A stretch of DNA of 5,207 bases, from the NCBI GenBank assembly GCA_964511215.1, contig CAZEER010000105.1, positions 1-5,207 on the forward strand, in the 5' to 3' direction. The notes below the pieces were generated by a model. It saw nothing but the letters and a program-made list of their open reading frames with translations. It searched no databases and had not been told where the DNA came from. The translations under genes and the position numbers were made by a program. The DNA is from CAZEER01 sp964511215 (GTDB lineage: Bacteria > Fidelibacterota > Marinisomatia > Marinisomatales > UBA1611). Shown here one piece after another: positions 1 through 5,207 of this stretch (positions are counted from its first letter, which is position 1; each line of letters opens with the position of its first letter).

Positions 1-17
1 AATAAGGATTAGTTTTT

Positions 18-31
18 TTATTAGCTAATAA
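18..31. repeat. 14-bp perfect palindrome upstream of the channel gene
   Basis: TTATTAG followed directly by its reverse complement CTAATAA, ending 16 bases before the ATG at 48. It is in the right place for a regulator-binding dyad. However, it is nearly all A/T in an A/T-rich leader, so chance is a serious alternative. The rest of 1-47 holds no gene, no clear promoter and no Shine-Dalgarno sequence. Confidence 0.3.
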
Positions 32-47
32 TTAATTAAAATAAAAA

Positions 48-1100
48 ATGAATGAATTAAAAGAATATTATAATATTATAGTTTCAAATCACTTTCTAAA
101 ATCAATCAGTTTGGTTCTTCTATCTATTATTTTTGCAAAGCTAGTTGATGTTGTTTTTACTATAATATTCAAAAAAATGGTTGATAAAACTAAAACAAAT
201 CTAGATGATAAAATTCTTCAGTTGCTTCATAAGCCAATTTTTTATTCAATTCTTTTTATAGGTTTCATTTTATCCATTAAAACAGCTTCTTTGCCAGAAC
301 ATGTCGATTTTGCTTTAGTGGGTGGTTTCAAAACCATTACAATTATCATTTGGTTATTTGTTATTTCAAAGATTTTAGTGATGTCCATGGAATGGGCATC
401 TAGGCAAACCAGAACTAATTCTTTATTTCAAAAAAACACGCTACCGCTCTTTAATAATTTGGGAAAGATTGCCATAGGAATCTTTGGTGTTTATTTTGTT
501 TTTTTAAGTTGGGATATAAATATTAACGGTATCCTTGCATCTGCGGGTGTTTTGGGAGTCGTGCTGGGTTTGGCGGCAAAGGATACAGTTTCTAATTTTT
601 TTGCAGGTATATTTTTATTAGCAGATGCCCCATTCAAAGAAGGTGATTATATTTTATTAGAGTCTGGAGAGCGGGGCTACGTTACACAAATGGGCCTACG
701 GTCAACCCGTTTTATGACAAGAGATGATATCGAGATCACAATACCCAACTCTGTAATAGCAACATCAAAAATAGTCAATGAAAGCGGTGGGCCAGGAGAG
801 ACAGAACGCGTTAGAATTACTCTTATGATATCTTATAACTCAGACCTAAATGAGGCCAAAGAGATATTAATTAATATTGCTAAAAACGATGGGAATGTTC
901 TAGATATGCCTGAACCACGAGTGCGTTTTAGAGAGTTTGCTGATAGCGGGCTAAGGTTGCAATTGCTTTTTTGGATACACAAGCCAGAAAAGAGAGGCAG
1001 AACTATTGACGCGATTAATACTGAAATTTATAAGCAGTTTTCTCAACGAAAAATATCTATTCCATATCCTACCATGAAAGTTATTCTCCCAGAAAAGTGA
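48..1100 (+). CDS. MscS-family mechanosensitive ion channel
   Basis: This 350-residue inner-membrane protein is a small-conductance mechanosensitive channel, which opens under membrane tension to release solutes after a drop in external osmolarity. Hydrophobic segments lie at about residues 17-41, 63-84, 89-113 and 136-156. The Gly/Ala-rich pore helix follows at 161-192 (ASAGVLGVVLGLAAKD, then NFFAGIFLL). The conserved cytoplasmic beta domain starts at 195 (PFKEGDYI) and carries GYVTQMGLRSTR and the family signature ITIPNS at 230-235. The C-terminal alpha/beta cage domain covers about 255-346. The protein is longer than E. coli MscS (286 residues, three membrane helices) because of about two extra N-terminal helices, so it is MscS-like and not a strict orthologue. 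ATG 48 is fixed by an in-frame TAA at 42-44. No Shine-Dalgarno sequence is visible in the A/T-only stretch before it. The symporter gene follows after 22 bases, probably co-transcribed. Confidence 0.95.
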   Translation: MNELKEYYNIIVSNHFLKSISLVLLSIIFAKLVDVVFTIIFKKMVDKTKTNLDDKILQLLHKPIFYSILFIGFILSIKTASLPEHVDFALVGGFKTITIIIWLFVISKILVMSMEWASRQTRTNSLFQKNTLPLFNNLGKIAIGIFGVYFVFLSWDININGILASAGVLGVVLGLAAKDTVSNFFAGIFLLADAPFKEGDYILLESGERGYVTQMGLRSTRFMTRDDIEITIPNSVIATSKIVNESGGPGETERVRITLMISYNSDLNEAKEILINIAKNDGNVLDMPEPRVRFREFADSGLRLQLLFWIHKPEKRGRTIDAINTEIYKQFSQRKISIPYPTMKVILPEK

Positions 1101-1122
1101 TTTTCAGTTCTATCTTTTTTAA

Positions 1123-2607
1123 ATGATAATCTATAAGCTGTCTTTTCTTTTAATTTATTTTATAATACTTATTTCTATAGGCTTCTTAGCTTCCAAAAAA
1201 ATCACAACTGCTTCTGATTATTATGTGGGTGGGAAAAACCTTGGTTATTGGATTGCCGCATTATCTGCAAGGGCGACTGGTGAATCTGGTTGGTTGTTGA
1301 TTGGTCTTACTGGAATGGGGGCCATGATGGGCGTGAGCGCTTTCTGGGTAGTGGTGGGAGAAGTTTTAGGCGTGTGGATCTCTTGGCAGTTTATGGCAAA
1401 ACGTTTTAAACAAATGACAGATGATTACAACTCTATAACCATTACCGATTTTCTCGTAAGTCACTTCAGGTCAAAAACCAATTTACTTCGTATTATTTCG
1501 GCTACGGCACTTTCTCTATTTGTCGTTATTTATGTAAGTGCTCAGATTGATATAACAGGAAAAACCTTTGAATCTTTTCTTGGGTTAGATTATTACACAG
1601 GCATAGTGCTTGGTTTTGGTATAGTGGTTTTCTATATCTTGTCTGGTGGATTTATTGCAGTTGCGTGGTCTGATTTTTTTCAAGGTATTTTAATGTTTGT
1701 CGGTCTTATAATTTTGCCGCCTGTGATTATTTTTGCATTATCAGGTCAAGGGTCTATTGTCGAGGGCTTGAAAGATATTGATCCGGGCCTAACCAGCGTA
1801 TGGGGAAAGAATGGTTTTAGTTTAATAAGCCTAGCTAGCATTCTAGGGTTTTTATCAATTGGTATTGGTTTTATGGGTTCGCCACAGGTTTACGTGAGAT
1901 TTATTGCTATCACAAATGAAAAAGAAATAGAAAAAGGGAAATGGGTCGCGATAGCATATACCTTTTTTACTGATTTTTCAGCAGTGATTATAGGTATTTT
2001 GGGAAGATATATGTTTACAAAAAGTGGTAATAACCCAGAACTTATTCTAGGTAGCGGTGGAGAAGACGTATTATCACTAGTACTTGGTCGGGTAATGCCC
2101 AGTCTAATCATCGGCATTTATATTGCTGTTGTATTGTCAGCTGTAATGTCTACTGTAGATTCTTTGTTGGTCCTTGCTTCAAGCGCTGTTACTAGAGATT
2201 TTTACCAACAAATTATCAACCCAGACATTGATGAAAAAACACTTATAAAAACATCTAAAACCATAACATTACTTTTAGCTATTCTTGCGTTAGTTGTAGC
2301 TCTTGGCGTATCTGTTTTTTCACCGACAAGAACAGTTTTTTGGTTTGTAATTTTTGGTTGGTCGGGGATAGCGGCAACATTTTGTCCGGTTATAATTATG
2401 TCTATTTTTTGGAAAGGAATAAGTGAAAAAGGAGCTATTATATCTATGGTTACAGGGTTTTTAGCAGTTCCGATTTTCAAATTTATAATTCCTAACATAA
2501 AAGATATAGGGCCCTATTTTGATAAACTAGATGTTATGCTACCATCTGTATTGTTTGCAATGCTAGCAGGTTGGTTCACTAGTGTTTATTTAAACAACCA
2601 AACTTAA
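1123..2607 (+). CDS. PutP-like solute:sodium symporter (SSS family)
   Basis: This 494-residue, roughly 13-helix inner-membrane transporter uses the Na+ gradient to import a small organic solute. E. coli PutP (proline) is the closest relative I recognise. Matching landmarks are SDYYVGGKNLG (31-41) after the first helix, ALSARATGESGWLL (46-59) in the substrate/Na+-binding helix, LLRIISA (121-127), SGGFIAVAWSDFFQG (174-188), and AVMSTVDSLLVLASSAVTRDFY (340-361). In the last of these, S343 and T344 align with the PutP sodium ligands Ser340 and Thr341. Length is close to PutP (502). The odd feature is that the residue aligned with the essential PutP Asp55 is Gly53, with Glu54 next to it, so substrate or ion coupling may differ and proline is not assured. 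An in-frame TAA at 1120-1122 abuts the ATG, and there is no clear Shine-Dalgarno sequence. It follows the mechanosensitive channel by 22 bases, and its stop overlaps the stop of the convergent dioxygenase gene. Confidence 0.93.
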   Translation: MIIYKLSFLLIYFIILISIGFLASKKITTASDYYVGGKNLGYWIAALSARATGESGWLLIGLTGMGAMMGVSAFWVVVGEVLGVWISWQFMAKRFKQMTDDYNSITITDFLVSHFRSKTNLLRIISATALSLFVVIYVSAQIDITGKTFESFLGLDYYTGIVLGFGIVVFYILSGGFIAVAWSDFFQGILMFVGLIILPPVIIFALSGQGSIVEGLKDIDPGLTSVWGKNGFSLISLASILGFLSIGIGFMGSPQVYVRFIAITNEKEIEKGKWVAIAYTFFTDFSAVIIGILGRYMFTKSGNNPELILGSGGEDVLSLVLGRVMPSLIIGIYIAVVLSAVMSTVDSLLVLASSAVTRDFYQQIINPDIDEKTLIKTSKTITLLLAILALVVALGVSVFSPTRTVFWFVIFGWSGIAATFCPVIIMSIFWKGISEKGAIISMVTGFLAVPIFKFIIPNIKDIGPYFDKLDVMLPSVLFAMLAGWFTSVYLNNQT

Positions 2608-3374
2608 ATTTTCTCTGCTGTTTTTCTAGTAGAATTATAATTCCACCCCCTTAATACTAACTGAACATTGGTGTGTCTATTCCCTTTTATCACGTTGTCT
2701 TTACCAGAATACAGTTGTACCAAGATTGTTTTTCTAGGCTTGTTAGAGCGATTTGGCATTGATCCGTGGATGGTGCAGGAATGGAAAAACAAGACATCTC
2801 CACCTTTAGCTTGAATTGGAGTTGCAGATTGCAAAGAGTGTTTTCCATGTATTCTTTTAATAAAGGAATGCCCATCAGACTCTTGGATTTTTCCCCAATT
2901 ATTAGATCCAGGTATTAATCTAATGCGGCCCATTTTTTCTATTGAATCAGAAATGTGCACCACAGCTGCAACCATTGTGTTTTTTTCTGTTGGGAAGTAG
3001 GTCCAGTCTTGGTGCAGTGGGAAGGCTGACCCAACATGGGGAGGTTTCAAAAACAATTTTGTGTGGTGTAATATTATGTCTTGACCAATGAAACACTCGA
3101 TCATATTTAACAGTTTTTTATTTTGTACCATATTAAGCAGAACAGAAGAATAACTTTGCACATTATGTGTGTGGATTATTTTAGAATTAGGAGGGTCTAT
3201 ATCTTTTGTTAACTCACTTTCCCACCGCGCGTTAATAATCTCTCCACTGTTTTTCAACTGTGAAATAATTTTATCAAACTCATGTTCAAGGACATCAATC
3301 TCTAGTTTGTTAAATAATTTTTTTTCTATATGGTACCCATTGTTTTGAAATTGGTTTGCGATATCTTTTTTCAA
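2604..3374 (-). CDS. PhyH-family Fe(II)/2-oxoglutarate dioxygenase (B)
   Basis: This 256-residue soluble protein belongs to the phytanoyl-CoA dioxygenase (PhyH) family. These are non-haem iron enzymes that hydroxylate a substrate while converting 2-oxoglutarate and O2 to succinate and CO2. The iron triad is visible: H121 and D123 in PLHQDWTY, and H203 in TIHGSMPN. R214, eleven residues after the distal histidine as in human PHYH, would bind the 2-oxoglutarate carboxylate. HHTKLFLKPP (103-112), IRLIPGSNNW (151-160) and GGDVLFFH (191-198) are further core strands. There is no signal peptide. The start is TTG at 3374, chosen because AAGGA lies six bases upstream, an in-frame TAA lies four codons further up, and the next methionine is at residue 82. 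It is the third gene of the operon, two bases after the previous stop, so translation is probably coupled. A run of eight A lies at 3325-3318. The substrate is unknown; the family also includes ectoine and other small-molecule hydroxylases. Confidence 0.92.
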   Translation of the reverse strand: MKKDIANQFQNNGYHIEKKLFNKLEIDVLEHEFDKIISQLKNSGEIINARWESELTKDIDPPNSKIIHTHNVQSYSSVLLNMVQNKKLLNMIECFIGQDIILHHTKLFLKPPHVGSAFPLHQDWTYFPTEKNTMVAAVVHISDSIEKMGRIRLIPGSNNWGKIQESDGHSFIKRIHGKHSLQSATPIQAKGGDVLFFHSCTIHGSMPNRSNKPRKTILVQLYSGKDNVIKGNRHTNVQLVLRGWNYNSTRKTAEKI

Positions 3375-3376
3375 GA

Positions 3377-4159
3377 TTAATCCTTATAAATAATTGGTGC
3401 AATAAAATGGTCCGTTATTTGATCTAAATAATCAGAGTTTTCGCCTTGTATTGTTATTCTTTTTGCTTTATCAGTACAAAAATGAACCACCATTCCTACT
3501 CTAGGACTTTTTTCTTTGTTCCCAATCGATGAGTGGTAGGTTTGGGAGGTATGAATACTTATTTCTCCAGGTGTTAATAATGCATTTACTATTTCTTGGA
3601 TCCCATGTTTTTTTTTCAATGTTTTATTTTGTGATTTGATGTTTTGATTAAAAAAATCCATACCCTCAATGTCATCCCATTGATTAGAGCCTCGTATAAA
3701 TCGAACAGGTCCTGAATCATTGGATACATTAGTTAGCGCTATCCAAGCTGTGAAAAGCCCATCTTTTGACCAAAATGGCCAATACTGACTGTCCCTATGC
3801 CACCCCGCGTTACCCTTTTCATTTTTACTGGCAGGTTTCCACACAACCTGTGAGTGCCAAACTTGTACGGTTTTTGCATTTGTTTCCCGGGCAAGTAGCT
3901 CACCAAATTTTTTATCAGACACCAGCTCCCAAATTAATCTGTTGCATAGATGCGGTTTATCTATTTTTATGATTGAGCTTGGATCGTCGCCGGGATTCCA
4001 AAACCTATTTTCTGGCTCAAACCCAGTTTGATAACGACAGTTAATTATATCCCATAACGCTTCGCGAGCACTCGATATTTGATCTTCAGAAAAAACTTTT
4101 GGTAAAAAACAAAAACCGTCACTATATAAGTTAAAAGATTTTTCTCTATTATCATCCAT
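3377..4159 (-). CDS. PhyH-family Fe(II)/2-oxoglutarate dioxygenase (A)
   Basis: This 260-residue soluble PhyH-family protein is a divergent paralogue of the next gene. The iron ligands are H121 and D123 in GWHRDSQYWP, and H209 in QTYHSS. R220, again eleven residues after the distal histidine, is the expected 2-oxoglutarate anchor. Other family features are the N-terminal DGFCFLPKVFSEDQI (14-28), WHSQVVWKP (101-109), GPVRFIRGSNQW (150-161) and LTPGEISIH (195-203). The core is complete, so it should be active. It differs from its partner in the residues around HxD and between the core strands, which suggests a different substrate or step. The ATG at 4159 gives the usual PhyH N-terminus. No good Shine-Dalgarno sequence lies in the 18-base gap after the reductase, so it may depend on read-through ribosomes. 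Its own final codons hold the AAGGA used by the next gene. A run of nine A (3616-3608, residues K182-K184) is the longest homopolymer in the window. The substrate cannot be deduced. Confidence 0.92.
   Translation of the reverse strand: MDDNREKSFNLYSDGFCFLPKVFSEDQISSAREALWDIINCRYQTGFEPENRFWNPGDDPSSIIKIDKPHLCNRLIWELVSDKKFGELLARETNAKTVQVWHSQVVWKPASKNEKGNAGWHRDSQYWPFWSKDGLFTAWIALTNVSNDSGPVRFIRGSNQWDDIEGMDFFNQNIKSQNKTLKKKHGIQEIVNALLTPGEISIHTSQTYHSSIGNKEKSPRVGMVVHFCTDKAKRITIQGENSDYLDQITDHFIAPIIYKD
3381..3385 (-). promoter_or_regulatory. Ribosome-binding site deciding the TTG start of dioxygenase B
   Basis: AAGGA on the - strand with a six-base spacer to TTG at 3374. It lies inside the last codons of dioxygenase A. 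No ATG or GTG is available between the upstream in-frame stop and residue 82, so this site is the main evidence for a TTG start. Confidence 0.7.
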
Positions 4160-4177
4160 TGATACTGGTAAAATTTA

Positions 4178-5140
4178 TTACAAAGAATATAGTGATTTCA
4201 CCCACTCACTTTCATCTTTGGAAAGAACATCTCCAAGTGAAGAAGCTGCCTCAACTTGTTTGGGGTTTCGTTGTCCAAGTACCACACAACTTGTTGGACA
4301 ATCATTAAATAAAGCATTAACGACTCCATGCATAACAGGGTGATCTTTTTGCCTGTATTTTTTTTCTAATATCTTTTTGTTTTTTTGCAATTTTAAAATA
4401 ACAGCTTGATCTGCAAACTGTTTTATTCCCGAGCGATGATCACCGGCGCTAAAAGACGCCGGTTTATTATATTTTCCAGTGAGGAGCCCGTGTTTTATAG
4501 GCGAAAAAAAGCAAGCGCCTATATTATTTTGATCAATATATTTTTTTAACCCAGACGATGTGTATTTATCATCCATAATGTTTCTATAGGTTTGTACGAC
4601 ATCGGGGTCACACTTATTAATGAATTTAAGAATACGCTCAGAAGACCAATCAGACAAACCAATAAAGCGAGTTTTTCCTTCTTGTTGAAACTGTTTTATT
4701 GTTGCGAAGGCATCGTCAAAAAGCTCGTTGTTTTTACCAAAATTGCAGTGATGTAAATACATAATATCAACATAGTCACTTTTCAGATTTATTAGAGAGC
4801 GATCCATTTTGTGTTTCATATGTTGCGGGTTGTACCAATTTGAATATGAACCCCTATCCCAACCAACTTTCGTAGCTAAAACAATTTTATCCCTAGGGAC
4901 TTGCGCCCATATTTCCCCAATAATCTTTTCAGATTTTCCCTCTCCGTAAACATCTGCCGTATCCCAGTGGTTGATGTTTAATTCCCAGGCTCTAAGCAAA
5001 GCCTCTGTAGAATCTTTGTCACTTTGTCCTGTCCAGCCAACAGGAATATTCCCAACCATGTTTGCGCCCCCAAAAGACCACGTTCCCAGGCTAATTGCCG
5101 AGACTAATTCATTTGTCCGCCCTAAGGTGACTTTTCTCAT
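4178..5140 (-). CDS. Aldo/keto reductase
   Basis: This 320-residue cytoplasmic oxidoreductase has an (alpha/beta)8 barrel and interconverts aldehydes or ketones and alcohols using NADP(H). The catalytic tetrad is intact: D60 and Y65 in HWDTADVYGEG, K91 in LATKVGW, and H130 in YVDIMYLHH. Other family landmarks are SLGTWSFGG (17-25), the FIGLSDWS strand (159-166), SPIKHGLLTGKY (213-224) and the cofactor-phosphate loop GQRNPKQVEAA (289-299). Length is normal for bacterial members that act on sugars or small carbonyls. The ATG at 5140 is preceded by AAGGAG four bases upstream and gives the usual MRKVTLGRT start. It is the first gene of the three-gene operon, with the two dioxygenases downstream. 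A GC-rich hairpin lies inside the gene at 4442-4463. The physiological direction and substrate are unknown. With two hydroxylases behind it, it may process their carbonyl product or prepare their substrate, which is inference from gene order. Confidence 0.94.
   Translation of the reverse strand: MRKVTLGRTNELVSAISLGTWSFGGANMVGNIPVGWTGQSDKDSTEALLRAWELNINHWDTADVYGEGKSEKIIGEIWAQVPRDKIVLATKVGWDRGSYSNWYNPQHMKHKMDRSLINLKSDYVDIMYLHHCNFGKNNELFDDAFATIKQFQQEGKTRFIGLSDWSSERILKFINKCDPDVVQTYRNIMDDKYTSSGLKKYIDQNNIGACFFSPIKHGLLTGKYNKPASFSAGDHRSGIKQFADQAVILKLQKNKKILEKKYRQKDHPVMHGVVNALFNDCPTSCVVLGQRNPKQVEAASSLGDVLSKDESEWVKSLYSL
4442..4463. other. GC-rich hairpin inside the aldo/keto reductase gene
   Basis: ACCGGCG (4442-4448) and CGCCGGT (4457-4463) form a perfect 7-bp stem, six of seven pairs G-C, with an eight-base loop. 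On the + strand, antisense to the gene, it is followed by TTATTATATTTT and so resembles an intrinsic terminator with an imperfect T tract. On the sense strand it covers residues 227-233 (PASFSAG). Function is unproven. Confidence 0.4.
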
Positions 5141-5144
5141 CGAG

Positions 5145-5150
5145 CTCCTT
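5145..5150 (-). promoter_or_regulatory. Ribosome-binding site of the aldo/keto reductase
   Basis: AAGGAG on the - strand, four bases before the ATG at 5140. It is the strongest Shine-Dalgarno match in the window and supports that start codon. Confidence 0.8.
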
Positions 5151-5159
5151 TTTAATTGA

Positions 5160-5165
5160 ATTATA
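5160..5165 (-). promoter_or_regulatory. Candidate -10 box of the reductase-dioxygenase operon
   Basis: Read on the - strand this is TATAAT, an exact match to the sigma-70-type -10 consensus. It sits 19 bases before the ATG, which would put transcription start near 5153 and leave a short leader that still includes the ribosome-binding site. No good -35 box is seen: at a 17-base spacing the hexamer is ATTACC, three of six matches. In so AT-rich a region a chance TATAAT is possible. Confidence 0.45.
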
Positions 5166-5167
5166 AA

Positions 5168-5202
5168 GTTATTACAAAGAAAGGTAATTTCTTTGGTTAT
5201 TA
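5168..5202. repeat. Perfect 8-bp inverted repeat with flanking direct repeats
   Basis: The arms CAAAGAAA (5175-5182) and TTTCTTTG (5188-5195) are exact reverse complements around a five-base GGTAA centre. GTTATTA occurs directly on both sides, at 5168-5174 and 5196-5202. The element lies just upstream of the candidate -10 box, where the -35 region and spacer would be. That placement suits an operator for a dimeric regulator. It could also be a hairpin belonging to whatever lies to the right of the window, although no T-run follows it closely on either strand. Confidence 0.5.
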
Positions 5203-5207
5203 TGAAT

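Noticed and set aside
37..42. TAAAAT as a -10 box for the channel gene
   Set aside because: It is only five bases before the ATG, so the transcript would be essentially leaderless, and no -35 element is visible. Such matches are expected by chance in this leader.
1890..2498. Two open frames on the - strand (2117-1890 and 2498-2202)
   Set aside because: They lie entirely inside the well-supported symporter gene, show no recognisable protein features and have no ribosome-binding site I can defend.
2506..2517. 12-bp palindrome ATAGGGCCCTAT near the 3' end of the symporter gene, considered as a terminator for the - strand operon
   Set aside because: With a realistic loop only about four base pairs remain, and on the - strand no T-run follows. 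It reads normally as codons for Ile-Gly-Pro-Tyr.
2632..2643. 12-bp palindrome GAATTATAATTC just past the convergent stop codons, considered as a bidirectional terminator
   Set aside because: All A/T except the end pair, too weak to fold, and it encodes the Trp-Asn-Tyr-Asn-Ser stretch of dioxygenase B.
2690..2875. Second - strand frame of 61 codons within dioxygenase B
   Set aside because: It is a shifted-frame shadow of the dioxygenase core (HGKHS...GGDVLFFH region), with no features of its own.
3766..3972. + strand frame of 68 codons across dioxygenase A
   Set aside because: Antisense shadow of the HxD region, with no family resemblance.
2604..4159. Ectoine hydroxylase (EctD) identity for either dioxygenase
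   Set aside because: Both share only the general PhyH iron-site pattern. No ectoine synthesis genes are nearby, and both proteins are shorter than the roughly 300-residue EctD proteins.
4971..5159. + strand frame of 62 codons over the start of the reductase
   Set aside because: Antisense to the conserved N-terminus of the reductase and to its ribosome-binding site; no independent support.

Overview
This window is a compact, AT-rich piece of bacterial chromosome. By eye only about a third of the bases are G or C, and intergenic gaps are a few to a few tens of bases. The AT bias, streamlined spacing, a Na+-coupled solute:sodium symporter and a pair of PhyH-type dioxygenases all fit a free-living marine Gram-negative bacterium. 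No ribosomal or other phylogenetic marker is present, so I cannot name the phylum with confidence.

The layout is two blocks facing each other. The left block, on the + strand (48-2607), holds an MscS-family small-conductance mechanosensitive channel and, 22 bases later, a PutP-like member of the solute:sodium symporter (SSS) family. The right block, on the - strand (5140-2604), holds three tightly packed genes in the transcription order aldo/keto reductase, PhyH-type dioxygenase A, PhyH-type dioxygenase B. The spacers are 18 and 2 bases, so the block is almost certainly one operon. A good ribosome-binding site and a consensus-like -10 box lie just before the reductase, and a perfect 8-bp inverted repeat lies just upstream of that box. 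The two blocks converge, and their last genes share a TTAA in which each strand reads its own TAA stop.

Functionally, the left block looks like membrane solute and osmotic traffic: a pressure-release channel beside a sodium-driven importer. The right block looks like a small oxidative metabolism module: two Fe(II)/2-oxoglutarate dioxygenases, both with intact HxD...H...R iron and cosubstrate residues, plus an NADPH-type oxidoreductase with an intact D-Y-K-H tetrad. The substrate cannot be read from the sequence. The symporter might supply it, but that link is inference.

There are no RNA genes, insertion sequences, CRISPR arrays or phage genes. The only non-coding stretches are the two window ends (47 and 67 bases) and short intergenic gaps. 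The most interesting points are the dual-dioxygenase/reductase operon with its possible operator, and the change at the PutP Asp55 position in the symporter.
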